Assembly: GCF_019175385.1 (NCBI RefSeq)
Contig: NC_083346.1
Coordinates: 119,477,771 to 119,541,770, forward strand
Origin: Lycium barbarum
Lineage: Eukaryota > Streptophyta > Magnoliopsida > Solanales > Solanaceae
Direction of reading: 5' to 3'
Length of the DNA: 64,000 nucleotides
Shown: in pieces, positions 47,076 through 59,895 of the stretch
Layout: the number at the start of each line of letters is the position of its first letter
Numbering within the stretch: the stretch's first letter is position 1
Translations under genes and position numbers: made by a program
The notes under the pieces: generated by a model
The model's input: only the letters and a program-made list of their open reading frames with translations
What the model was told of the DNA's origin: nothing
Databases searched by the model: none

Positions 47076-48682
47076 TTAAAATGGGGAAGGCCCTTCGTTG
47101 CCCTTGAGCCTCTTGGTTGCCTGGATTGATTGACTGATCTTCCGGCGATTCTGGATAATGTATGACATGGCCAGAACCTCTTCCGTTTTGATGCCTTCTT
47201 TGATGCAAGTGTCTCCTTGCTCAGCTAGAACTGTATCTAATTCTTGCATGTTTTTCTCATAACTAAGTGTCTGTTGCTTCCACTTTTCTACTTCCTTCCC
47301 TTTTTCCTTGAGTTGTGCACGATGCTCGTCTTCAGAGACAAGGCTTTTCTTACGCAACTGCCAGAGTAAGATGTGTGCTTCTGCTTCTCCATCCTTAATT
47401 CTTCCCCTCAGGCTGACGCCAGGTTTGATTGTTCCTTCCAAGTTAGCGGTCAGCCACTCCAAATAGTTATCATCGTATCTGGCTTGGTATCTGTTTGGCT
47501 CAATTGACTCTGTTTCCATGGTTTCCCTCGATTTCCACATGTTTATAACTTCTTTCGCAAAAGGAATTTTTTCCTCTTTGTAGTCGGTCCGATAATGATC
47601 GATGTCTGCCACTAACGGTATGTTTTGCTTCCTTCCAGATTGTCTTAAGACTCTCAGCGGGGCATAAGGTTGCAAGCCTTGAAGTCCCATCAAAACTAAG
47701 AATGGTACGATTTTCGTACGAAACACCAAACTCTCAGATGGAAACCAACTGAACATCCACTGAATTGAATCATCGTTCAAACGGCTAAGAAGTCTTACCC
47801 ACCCTTCTACACAATTTGGCTTTTCAAATGATCCACTAGTCAAGATAGCCCCCAGAACATGCCCAAGAATGTAATTTTTACCCGTTAGCTTTCGAAATGC
47901 TAGACTTCTGTCGACCTTTTGAAGATGTTCCATCAGCCAAATCTATAACAGCAAGTTGCATCCCTCGAAATGTTTGCATCCCTCGAAATGTTTGTACCCG
48001 TGTTTGAAACGTCCTAGTGCCCGATAGATATCTGCTACGATCATAGGGACCACGGTGTAGTATTTCCCGTTAATGCCACCAAATAGAGATTCTGTTACCG
48101 TAATGAGTCGGGTGTGAATATCTTTTGTTGTTCCTTTAGGGAACACCATAGTCCCCAAAAAACATACCACGAAAGCAAAGCATCGCTTTTGTTTCCAAAA
48201 GTCATGCGAGAAAAATTCGCCTTGATGATTGGCGAAACTTTGTTGATAACCGAATCTATGATACAAATACTCAAATGGTATTGTGGATCCTTGTAAACAT
48301 TCTACGCCTTTACCCTTTCTGAATCCGAATTGTCAACAAATCCTTTTGGTAAAGGTTCTTTTGGAATAATCATGCCGCAATTTTTCCATTTTTTCTTCTT
48401 ATGTAATAAAGGCACATTTTCTACATAGCCTCCTATTTCTTCTAGCAATGGAGTCATTTCATTGTTTCCAAATCTAAACACGACCCTCTTTTCATCCCAA
48501 AACACGGTTGTTGCCTTGACGATGTCTCTACACGGTTAGATGTCCATTAAAGATGGTAAATTCCCCAGTGCTCCACGTACCACCCGCTGTCCGTAGTCCC
48601 CCAAATCAACCCACCATGCCTTTAGTTGAGGAGGAACACTCAAAACCGTACTAAACCTTGGGTAAATGTTATGTTGACTCAT
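47076..48682 (-). pseudogene. Ogre-type ORF1 (DUF7745-like) with two stops and a frameshift
   Basis: ATG at 48682 (MSQHNIYPRFSTVLSVPPQL) lies between primer site and gag, the position of the extra ORF1 of Ogre elements. Recognisable words are PLLEEIGGY, FGYQQSFANHQ, VVCFLGTMVFPKGT, VPMIVADIYRALGR, FEGCNLLL and MEHL, as in plant DUF7745 proteins. The C-terminal third is a Lys/Glu-rich coiled coil. Damage: TAA at about 48540, a frameshift near 48300, a 15 bp tandem duplication (KHFEGCKHFEGC, about 47965-47995) and TAG at 47943-47945. The ORF1 role in Ogre is unknown. Confidence 0.78.
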
Positions 48683-49295
48683 GCTTACCTGCGTTCACAA
48701 ACGGTTAGTTCTACCTAAATAGTACATGGTCCACACATGTTTATCCTTCAAATCAATACATATAACGTGATAACCGTCGCTTGGGATCATAGACCCACTC
48801 GGACATTTGGACGAGGTTGACTAATGGACTTAATACACCTTGGGTATTAAGCCTCCTAGGTTTGCGTGATGCATGTTCTTAAAACGGGTTTGGTTTAGCT
48901 CTATCTTAGGCTGACTAGGAGTTGGCTTCCTATGATGCAAGGCTCCCCCAAGCGGACAACTTGAGAGTGGAAGGTCTGTGGCTGTCGACTGCACCGCCGA
49001 TCGACTAAATCCACAAGATCGATCCGACTAAGAAGGTGTTTTGGTAGTGCACGACCGTGAACCGCGAAACTGCTTTAAGTGTGTGAATATGTGTGAATTT
49101 TTCAGGAGTGGGAGAAGTATGAGCGGAATGCCAATTTAATAAAAGTAAATATATACATATTACACAGCAAAGGCAAATAAGGCATAAAACAATAATAAAA
49201 CGTTTAAAAGCCTATAAGGCAAAATAAAGAAAAACAAACACAATATCCAACAGAATAGTAATTAACCTAAGTTGTTATGGTTAAGAACCTAAGTG

Positions 49296-49313
49296 TCCCC
49301 AGCGGAGTCGCCA
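49296..49313 (-). other. Primer binding site, tRNA-Arg type (Ogre)
   Basis: The minus strand reads TGGCGACTCCGCTGGGGA, 3 bp inside LTR3, complementary to the 3' end of a plant tRNA-Arg as I recall it. tRNA-Arg priming is characteristic of Ogre elements, and this fixes the minus orientation and LTR3 as the 5' LTR. Confidence 0.85.
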
Positions 49314-50873
49314 AGATGTCATACCCCATTTAAATGGGTTAAATTAGAGTACAACATATCGGTGATTCCAACATTATTTAACTTAAGGAATCACCACCTA
49401 ATTGATTTTAAGGTGAATTAGGGCACCTAATTATTAACTAAGGTAAAGCTAACTAAACTTTTGTTAATGATCTGCTTAATTAGTGTGATTCTAGGTAAGG
49501 GTTCCAATTATCCTAAAGGGAAGGGGTTAGGCATCCTTTAGAATCCGTTAACTACGGTTTACCGGCCAAACTTAGGTTAATTAATTAAGAATAAAGATGC
49601 AGATGTAGTATTTAAATTTTAAGAAAATAGCTTGTAAATGTTGCTATGGTTTTAAAGTATAAAAATGCTATTTAAAATGAGACTTATAAATATTGCTAAG
49701 GCTTTAAAAATGCTATTGAAAATAAGTCTTGCAGAATAATTTACATAAAAAGGAGACTTCAAAACTTATAAGTATTGCTAAGGCTTTAAATAACAAGGAT
49801 ATTTAAAATAAGACTTAAGAATGTCACTAAAGCTTTAAATAATAATGTTATTTAAAAATAGACTTATAAATATTGCTAAGACTTTAAGTAAAAATGTTAT
49901 TTAAAATAAGACTTGCAGAAACTATACACTAATTTGCATATAAGTAAAGAAATGCAGGTTGGTACAACGTTTTTTATAAATCCTTGATATAACTCAAGTG
50001 ATGAGATATTAATTGGTTTTACATTTTTAGGAGTATGAACAAAAATACAAAATAGCTAACGAGAGTTTTCCTTATCCTTTTATTACTCTTATTTAGCTAT
50101 ATTTGGCTAAGAAAAATACGTACAATTGGATGAAGCTTAAGAAAATGCTTATAGAGTATACTTGAGTTTATAGTTACATATTAGTGACGCTTTGAAATTT
50201 TTAAGATAGTAAAATCAAGTATGATTCCTTTGACTCAAAATATGTAGTCATGCCATTTTGAAAATCAATTATTCTAAGAAAGATAAATATTTTAGATGCT
50301 ATAAATAACTTTAATATAAAAGAAGAAAGTGAAACTTGTGGAATTAATCATTAATTCTCCTTACATTAACTATCCATTATTAAAACTAAAACCCACTAAT
50401 GTCGCTAAGGTTCATCTAAATTAGCAAAACAAAATATTAGTCATACAAGTTAAATGCAAAAGATAACATAGAGGAGCAAATAAGTTAAATGAGCTCAGCC
50501 CATTTTCAAAGCTACCATGATTACGATGTTATTGGGATTCGGCCCAGTAATTCATTATAGGGCTGTGGCCTGTGCTGTTGTATGGGCTTAGCCCAGAATA
50601 TTTTTTTTTATCTGCTGCGGACACAGATTGACCCGAGGGGAGGTAATGTTGGGCCTTGGCCCAACACCGAATGCAAAAAAGGAGACAAGTCCCTCGGACT
50701 CGTATGCGATTGTCATGCATAAAAAAAGGATTAGTATAGTGAAGATATACAAAACACGTTTAAAAAAAAAACAAGCAATCAAAACAAAATAGGCCATCAC
50801 ATAAATAATAAACAAGAGTAGAACCTTGACATGTCAATCTAATAGAGCAATCTCAACAGACAAGTGATTTATA

Positions 50874-50878
<5 letters not shown>

Positions 50879-50913
<35 letters not shown>

Positions 50914-50933
50914 TATATATATATATATATTAA
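50879..50933. repeat. (AT)n microsatellite in LTR3
   Basis: AT repeats broken twice by TTAATTA. Confidence 0.9.
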
Positions 50934-53900
50934 TTATGCATACATGTAATTTATAAACAAAATGGCAGATGGTGCGCACATATACATTATTGGGCCTTTG
51001 CAGCCCAGTAAGGAAATAAAATAAAGCAAACAACATTTGAGTCCTTTTCCATTTCAGATTTCTGAAGAGATATCTTGTTTCTTGTTGGGCTAGGCCCATT
51101 TATTCCTTGCAATTAAAGTTAAGTCCTAATAGGATCCCTTCTCGCAACAAAGATGAGTCAAAGCTAGGCCCACCTCTTTACTCATTTAACATATAGGCCT
51201 TATGTGTTACTATCGGTTTAAATCTCATACATAATATATCTAAGATATACACACCATGATGTGCATATCAGCTGTATATCAAGTGTATACCTTCTCCCTA
51301 TCTTGATTACCAGATGTATATCCTATGTATATTCGGCTTTAAATAGGTTCGAGGTCCTGGATTTGTAGATGGTTACTCAGAGATGACGCCTTCAAACCAA
51401 ACTAAGCTAAAAAAAAACTAAACTAGTTAGACCAGATATAAGACAGGCTATTTCATACAGATTCCTCATCAAATTCATATTTTGACAGTTCTTATGACAA
51501 GTACAGGGATGCACAAATGCTACCTACACACATTTTAGGCAAAAGGGCGAGATATCCATGACAGGGAAGGGACTAGTAAAGACTTAGTCTTCTCAATCAA
51601 GCAAAACCAAATACCCAGTATAGGACCTCTTACTTAGATAAAACAAACATGGCACAGGATGGACAGAAGGCAGACAAGTTCAATTATTCTGGCGTGATAA
51701 CAGAACAAACATCAAGTCTTAGCTAGGTTCAAAATGATACCAATAAATGCATAGATAAATTCAATACTTGCACATGCTATAAACCAAAGAAAGGACAAAG
51801 GACAGGAAATCAGTTATGCTTTTGAAAGGCAAAGGCTTTAAATGATGCTAGTGATCAGATGATTCCTTTTCAATGAGTTTAAGATTCAGATCCCATCTCT
51901 GTTAAATTTGCTCTTTCTTTTAAAGTTCAGCAAACAAAACAACAAGCCATAACAATGAGCTCATTTAACATATAAGCCAGACCGATATTTAAAGAGATTT
52001 AGGATTTAGAGTTATTTACTACTGTTTTAAAAGCTTACGAGCAGCAGCTAACTAGAAAAAGAAGGAATCTCGACATACCATTTCCAGCTTAAACAACACG
52101 ATATGGGAAATACAAACAGGGCCAGCAATAATCCATAGATGAAATGGTTCCTAGGAATTCTACTTGATTCAAAAATGAGGTTTCTGATATAAAAAAAAAA
52201 GGCACTGGACTACTGGTTTTGTTGAAATATGTTGAACAAGATCTTTACACTTAAGAGATGTATACATTTATTTATTCACCATAATTTCAGCTCTGTTTCA
52301 ATGCTCAAAACAAATAAATGTCTTAGAAGAAAAGCATATCGTTTATACACAAATCATATTTTTAAAACATCATGGTCACAGTTCGATTCTGCAGAACCTT
52401 CTTCAGCCAAGTTTGGACTTTTCAAACAAGAAATCATAATTTAGACAGGGCTTCATTCAACATATGCATACTTAATTGGAATAACAGCATCATTAACATA
52501 TAAAAACAGCTCATTTAGTCAGATTTAAACTTATGAAAGCATTGTTAACTGAATACGGTCTTACCACATTCTTCAAAATAGGACACATACCAATCGTATA
52601 TAAGTTAGTAACATGATTTCAAGACTGTCATTATTAGCCAATACGTGATGCAGATAATCAAAACGTATCGAACCTATTTGACTCAGAATTTTAAACAGTA
52701 AGTATGCTAATCACGGAACCAAGCATATGGATACAGATTAAAACTAAACATGGGTACCAAATCAAACCTACAAACAGGTTTGATGCCTAGCCTCAATCAA
52801 CCACCAATCAAACAACACGATTAACACACTGAACATGCATGAAGTTACACTGAGTAAGATTGAACTAAAATTAACTAACTACAGAAAAGAACTCATATAC
52901 ACATCAAATAAGGAAGAAAATGAACTGCGAGGAAGAGGGGAAGTTGCTGACCTTGTGCAGGTGTAACGAAATGGGGTGCGGGGTTTCAAATCTACGCTCG
53001 AACTCGAGTATGCCTTGTATGCAAAAAATAACAGTGAACAACAAATTTAGGATAAATAAGAACAAAAAAAGCAAGGAAAATTTTTAGTTTGTTAAGAACA
53101 AAGGTGGCGGCTTCAAGAAGAATTCTTTTTAGGGAAGTTTGTTTAGATGGGAATTTAGGATAAGGGATGATGGTTCCGAAAAACCTCAATATTTCTGGGG
53201 ATTCGATGGCTGAAAAAGAACCCCCTTTCAACGAAGGCTAAAGGTTCCTATTCATAGTTGTGAGCTAGGGTTTTTGATTTTTTGGGCGGGATCCTGAATA
53301 AAGGGTTTAAATCTTGAGTCAAAAATGCCCGTTTGAAGACTTTTGGACGAACTTCAAGACTTTCACGTGACTTGGTCAGATTTGTGCCCAAAATGGAGGA
53401 TGGATCATGAAAGAAATCAATTGAAGCTGACATGTTCCTCCATATTTCGAATAGTTTTGGTCAAATACGAAAGGGGGAGCATCCTTCTGTCAGTGGGCAT
53501 GTCAATGTCCTGGAGATTTCATCAAAAAAGGGGAGGGCAGAGCACTGCCATTGATAAAGGTAGTTGGAGCTTTGCTTGAAGGGGAAACTGGGTGAGGGAG
53601 GCGTGTCTGATGGAAAAGAGTAGAAACCCTACTCTTTCCCTTTGTTTGGACGAGTGGATCGGGTCGGACGGGTAATAGGTGTGGGCTGGGTCAATTTTTT
53701 TCTTTTGGGCTGGGTATTATAACGAATGGGCTGGTAATTATGGGTCGGGTATTATTTTATCAATATTAGGCTGGTCCGGAAAAAAGGTAGGTTTTATAGA
53801 CTGATCCGAAAAAGTAATACAGATAGATTGGGCTTCGGTTTGGATTAGATGAATTAAAATATGGGTTGAATGAAAGAAATAATTTAGGATTCTAATTTTA

Positions 53901-54140
53901 AATAAAAGACCTATTTCAATTAACTATATGCTAATGTGTGCCAAAATATTATCTAATATAAAAGTACCTATTTATTAGGGCTCAGATAAAAATAGAAATT
54001 ACATTATGTCGCAATAGCCGTGCAATAATATTTTGAAAGTCAACCGTAAATAAAATGCTATCATTTAATTATGCGAAAATAAATGTGATGCGTGTGCATA
54101 AAAAATGCCAAGACAATTATAATGCGGATTATAATAATAC

Positions 54141-54149
54141 CGGTAATAA

Positions 54150-54229
<80 letters not shown>

Positions 54230-54232
54230 GGA
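54141..54232. repeat. (AAT)n microsatellite in LTR3
   Basis: About 28 nearly pure AAT units at the place where LTR1 has AAT/GAT and LTR2 has AAT/GAA. Confidence 0.95.
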
Positions 54233-54418
54233 TAATAGTGATAATGGTAATAAAAATAATGACAACTAGTGATTGCAATAGAACAATGAAACGCCGGTAA
54301 AATCTAATAAAAGTTAATAATTATAGTAAAATATAAATGATTATTTCATAAGTTGCTGAAAATACTAGAAGCGTAAATAGATATTTTGGGGAAGACGGGA
54401 CAAAATTGGGTGTCAACA

Positions 54419-57400
54419 GTCCTCCTCCATTCTGTTCCAATAATAACCTACTCTGATAACCTTCCGAACCAAGGCTTCCGCACTGGAGTGGTTATCGCAT
54501 GTACCTTCGTGGACTTCTCTCATCACATAATCTATTTCTTTGGGGCCCAAACATTTAGCTAGAGGTCCGAAGAAAGACCGGAGATATAATTGACCGTCTA
54601 CCAAATAGAATCGAGATGCTTTGGTTCGAAGTCATTGTGATTCTTTTGGGTCATTCGGGAGCCTCCCATCTTGCAAGTAGTCGATGTACTTGTTGCGCTA
54701 ATCCCATGTCAGACTCATTGTGTTTATCTTGGCGTGACTATTTTCCAATGCAGATTTCATCAATTGGATGACCGTGTCGGGGTTGAATTCTTCTGCTTCA
54801 ATCGAAGAACCTAAATTGGCCAATGAATCTGCTTCGTTGTTTTTCTCCCTCGGTACATGTTGCATGGTCCATTCTTTGAACCGATGCAATATCACCTGAT
54901 TTTTTTCTAAGTATCTTTGCATTCGCTCATCCTTGACTTCACATACGCCATTCACTTGGTTCATGACCAGAAAACAGTCGCATTTTGCTTCAATTACTTT
55001 GGCTCCCAGACTCCGAGCCAATTCAAGACCTGCAATCATAGCCTCATACTCAGCTCCATTGATAGTTAACCTCATAGTCCTGATTCACTGTCTAATGACT
55101 TCTTCTGCGAAAGTTTTTAAAATAATGTCTAGCCCGGTTCCCTTTTGGTTTGATGTCCTGTTCGTATAAAGGATCCAGATGCCCGAGGTCTTTTCTGAAG
55201 TTATCAAAAGCTTCTTTTCTACCTCGGGTATCATACCGGGGTAAAATCTGCTACAAAATCGGCCAAGATTTGAGATTTAATGGTCGTCATAAGTTTTTAT
55301 TCAATGTCGTAGCTGCTGATTTCTACGGCCCATTTGGTTAACCTACCCAATAGTTTCGGCTTATACATGATATTTTTTAACGGGTATATGGTCATTACAC
55401 ATATGAGATGGCACTGAAAGTATGGTTTTAGCTTCCTCGAAGCACTTAACAATGCTAAAGCTGATTTCTCGAGGTGCGAATATCTGGTCTCCGCATCTCC
55501 TAATGTCCTACTCACATAATAGATAGGAAATTGCATACCTGCTTCTTCTCGAACCAAAACGTCGTTTACCGCTACCTCGAATACTGCAAGATATAGAAAT
55601 AGTTGTTCGTTTGCCTTCGGTGTGGGCAGTCGGGGCGGGCTTGACAAGTACCGCTTCAATTCTTACAAATCCCTTTGGCACTCCGATGTCCAAATGAAGT
55701 CGTTCTTCTTTCTCAGCAGGGAGAAGAAACGGTGACTTTTATCTGAAGACCTTGAGATGAAACGGCTCAGAGCTGTTATCCTCCCGGTCAGCCTCTACAC
55801 TACCTTGACACTGTTCGCCACTTCGGTATCCTCAATGGCTTTGATTTTGTCCGGGTTGATTTCAATTCCCCGATTCGACACCATAAAGCCCAAAAATTTG
55901 CCCGATCGGACCCCGAATGCACATTTCTCCGGATTTAGCTTTATGTTGTATTTGCAAAGTACATCAAAGGTATCCTGAAAATGCTTTAAATGGTCCTCTA
56001 TTTCAAGGGATTTAACTAACATATCATCAATATTAATCTCCATGTTTTACCTATTTGTTCTTCGAACATTCAGTTAACTAGGTGTTAATAGGTTGCTCCG
56101 GCATTTTTTAATCCGAATGGCATGACATTATAACAATAAGTCCAGTATCGAGTAATAGAAGAGGTTTTCTCTTGATCCTTCGGATGCATTCGGATTTGGT
56201 TGTACCCGGAGTAGGCATCAAGAAAACTTAACATCTTATGTCCGGTTGTCGTATCGATCATTCGATAATATGAGCTATTGAAAATGAATCCTTCGGGAAT
56301 GCTTTTTTCAGATCTTTGTAGTCAACATATATTCTAAACTTTTTACCTTTCTTCGGTACAACGATGACATTGGCCAGCCAATCTGGATATTTAACCTCCC
56401 GGATAGAGTCTATTTTTAAAGCTTCGTTACCTCTTCTTTTACGAAGGCATGTTTTGATTAGACCACCGGTCTTCTTTTCTACTTAACCAGGGTGAATTTC
56501 CCATCGAGGCTGAGTTTGCGAGTTGTTACTTCTGGTGGTACACCTGTCATATCTATGTGGGACCATGCAAAACAATCAGCATTAGCTTGAAGAAATTTAA
56601 TTAATTTGTCCCTGAGCTCCGAGGTTAACCCGCTGCCCAAGTATACCTTTGTATTCGGCAGATGCATGAATAGAATGACCTATTCCAATTCCTCCATAGT
56701 TGATTTGGTTGCATCCGAATCATCCGATAACACGAACGATCTGGGCACACCGAAGTCGTCTTCTTTCCCGCTCAGGTCCGTTTCCTTCTGCTCCGTATTC
56801 TTTAATTTCTATTTGGGGTTCTTGCCTTTGATTGATTCATCATCTCTTTTAACCGGTTTCTTTGGAATGAAAGGTGCTTCCTCGACCGCGAACATTTCCC
56901 TTGCTGCGGGCTATTCGCCTCGGATAGTTTTTATCCCTTTCAGAGTGAGGAACTTTAGCAACTGATGTAGTGTTGATGGCACAACTCTCATGCTATGAAT
57001 CCGTGGTCTGTCGAGTAAAGCATTATACTTCATATCTCCCTCGATGACGTAGAACACTATCTATTGTATGGTTCCGTCGATGTTGATAGACAAAGAAATT
57101 TCACGCTTCGTAGTTTTTTTTGCCATATTGAACCCGCTGAGTACCCGAGCTACCGGGATAATCTGGTCTAGCAACTTCAGTTGTTCCACCACTCTCCATC
57201 GAATAATGTTGGCTGAACTACCTGGGTCAATCAAAATACATTTAACCTGTAATTTAAAAATAAGGATAGAAATTACCAATGCCTCATTGTACGGTTGAAT
57301 GATACCTTCTGCATCCTCGTCGTTGAAGGAGATGGAACCCTCGGGCACGTAATCCCGGGTACTTTTTTCTCGTACTATCGAGACCATTGTTCTTTTCATC

Positions 57401-59139
57401 ACCAGTCCTCGTGGCGTATCCGTTCCTCCAATTATCATATTGATCACATGTTGAGGCTCCACGGGCTCTGTTTGTTTATGATTATCCCTTTCTTTGTAAT
57501 GGCTTTCGGCTCTCTCACTCACGAATTCTCAAAGATGGCCATTTTTCAATAACCGAGCCACCTCTTCCCTCAATTGACGACAATCTTCAGTTTTGTGCCC
57601 ATGGGTCTCATGGTACCCACACATCACGTTCGAGTCTTGTTGGATGGGGTCAGATTTCAACAGCCTCGGCCACCTAGCCTCCATGATACAACCGATAGCC
57701 GAGACAAGTTCCGAGGTGTTGATGTTAAAGTTGTATTTCGATAACCTTGGTATGTCTTTATTGCTAACTGAACCGCCGGTATCACTTCTAAATGACAAAC
57801 CTCAATTGTTCGACGGACGATTAGCTCGTTTATCACCCCTACTCGTAAAGTGGTCGGGGCTGCATCTTGATTTATCTTACCTGAAGCTAGGCTTCTCCGA
57901 TTGAGAATATGGTCGGTACCTTTACCTTGATGGCATTGTTTCAGGTTCATAGTTTTTTCTCAATCTATCAGAGTTTTTGCTCACATTTATTGGGCCTGAG
58001 GGAAGCTCGAGCTGATCATCTTCTACCCGAATCTTAGATTCGTACTTGTTATGGACATCTACCCAGGTTACAGCCTCGTATTCCGACAAATATTTCTTCA
58101 ATTTGAAGGAGGCAGTTGAGCTCCGCGGATTAAGTCCGTTGGTGAAAGCTTGTGCTGCCCATTCCTCCAAAACCAGGGGAAGTTCCATCCGTTCCCTTTG
58201 GAAGCAGTTTACAAACTCACGTAGTAGTTCATCATCTCTTTAGGCGATTCTAAAGATGTCCACCTTCCTGGATTGCACCTTTTTGGCCCCGGTATGAGCT
58301 TTGATAAACGCATCTGCGAGCATTTCAAAACAAGTCATGGAATGCTCGGGTAGGTGGCCACACCAAGTTAACGCCCATTTCGAGAGTGTTTCCTCCAACT
58401 TTTTTAACAACACCGACTCAATTTCATCTTCTTCGACATCGTTGTCTTTTATGGCATAAGCGTATGAAGTCAAGTGTTCCTGCGGGTCTGTCGTACCATC
58501 GTATTTCGGAATATCCGGCATCTTAAACCTCTTTGGAATTAGCTTCGGAGCCGCACTCGGAGGGAAAGGCCTTTGAATGTATCTTTTCGAATTCGGCCCC
58601 TTGAGAATCGGTGGTGCTCCTGGGATATGGTCCACCCGGGAATTATATGTTTCTACTCTTTTCTCTGTTCAATCCACCTATTTTGCCAAAGTCTCAAGTA
58701 TTTTCATAAACTCGGTAGATGACCCGGCCCCAGATCCATTGCTCTTGACTACCTGTGCTTCCTCTCGCCTTGGTTCGGTAACCTCCTTTAGCTTTACCAA
58801 ATCTGCCTTGTCGTTTTTGCTCTGAAATTGAGCTATGGCAACTGCCTGGTCCTACAACATTTCAAAAATTAAGTGCAAGTTAATCTCATCAGGTGTATCC
58901 GGAACTTTACGGGCTTGTGCCCAAAGTGAAGTAGTCGAGTTATAGCTGTTCAGAAGGTCTGTGGCCGGAAGAGTGGCATTCTATTGATTAACGGTGTTTT
59001 GTCGATTAAGGCCTTCTCTCGAATTGTCAGCATTTGGGTTGGACGGATCAGCAGGTGGGTTTCGTAACACGCTGTTTTTTTCGTTCTCAGCAACAATCTC
59101 ATTGCTGTTCACATGTCCGGAATAACCGCTACTTGCCAT
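54419..59139 (-). pseudogene. gag-pol: gag-pol of element 2, truncated in integrase
   Basis: ATG at 59139 (MASSGYSGHVN). Gag is better kept than in element 1: long frames at 58635-58240 (RYIQRPFPPSAAPKLIPKRF) and 58188-57922, then the knuckle CGYHETHGHKTEDC near 57620. Protease LIDPGSSANII near 57220. RT with NIDDM in place of YIDDM near 56025. RNase H parts lie at 55659-55297 and 55075-54850; the start of the second reads LYTNRTSN, so its first catalytic Asp is lost, as in element 1. Integrase begins about 54700 and is cut after GYYWNRMEED at 54419 by LTR3. Several stops and frame changes are present. Confidence 0.85.
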
Positions 59140-59216
59140 TTCGGACATTGTTCGTGTAAATCTGCAAATTCTCAAAAATGAGTGAGTAAAGAAGAAAAAA
59201 CACCACTATTATCCTA

Positions 59217-59234
59217 GCCCCATGGTGCGCCCCA
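59217..59234 (-). other. Mutated primer binding site of element 2
   Basis: The minus strand reads TGGGGCGCACCATGGGGC against TGGCGCCCACCGTGGGGC in element 1, three changes in 18 bases. Confidence 0.7.
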
Positions 59235-59237
59235 AAC

Positions 59238-59895
59238 TGTTTACCCCGAATTACGGGTAACAATTAGATTTGTAAGTGGTGAATAGGATATGTGGATAAA
59301 CTTAATCTTTTTGGTTGATATGAAAAGTTAATAGGTATGTATATGTTTATTTTTATATGTATAAGTAATGTATATAGTGAGCAGATGATATGTGCTAGTA
59401 ATGATAATAGATTAAGCGGAATATGCCAAACAGCGTATAGGATGAGCTTAGCTTGGATGAACTTCACTAATCCGGATCAAAACGATTGAAGAGAACTTTG
59501 TAATACTTCAGGTGATTACAATATTATGGAATGATAAAAGCCAACATAAAAAGGGAAGGGGTTTCCCTCTATTTATAGGTATTCCTAATGGGTCTTTAGG
59601 GCAATGCCAAAAAGCTTGTCTAAAAAAAAAACCCTTGAAAAGGATAAGGCTGATCCGTACGGTCTGACACCCGTACCGTTGTCAGCGCAAATGGCGGAAT
59701 GGTTTGGTGACGCGTGGCAGCCTCGCAACTGATTATCCGGACCAAAACGGGCATGCTCATTCATGCTCGGATCTGCTGTATCCGGTCAAATACCCCCAGT
59801 GTGGAACAGGGTTGAGCGTATTCGTGCCCATTCGGACTTGTCTTTTACTCCAATCCTATCGGTCACAAGTTAGATTCGGTTTTCACCGTATACAT
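59238..59895 (-). repeat. 5' LTR of element 2
   Basis: 658 bp, pairs with 22712-23362. The minus-strand TATA box TACCTATAAATAGAGG is near 59577-59562. TGAAC follows at 59896-59900. Confidence 0.92.

Larger units (their letters stand above)
41352..49316 (-). mobile_element. Internal region of an Ogre-like element lacking most of gag-pol
   Basis: Read from right to left: primer site, ORF1 (48682-47076), gag N-terminus (46722-46012), then about 4.6 kb of 3' untranslated region with five minisatellite blocks, then the polypurine tract next to LTR2 (minus-strand GCAAAGAGGGATAAGT). No protease, RT, RNase H or integrase words are present. This order is that of Ogre elements with the gag-pol body removed, so the element is non-autonomous. 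Confidence 0.8.
49317..54418 (-). repeat. LTR3: 5' LTR of the Ogre-like element, 5.1 kb
   Basis: On the minus strand it starts TGTTGACACCCAATTTTGTC at 54418 and ends …AAATGGGGTATGACA at 49317, next to the primer site. The right 2.9 kb matches LTR2, the left 250 bp matches the end of LTR1 and of the solo LTR. LTRs of this size fit Ogre. Its right flank is element 2 integrase sequence. Confidence 0.85.
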
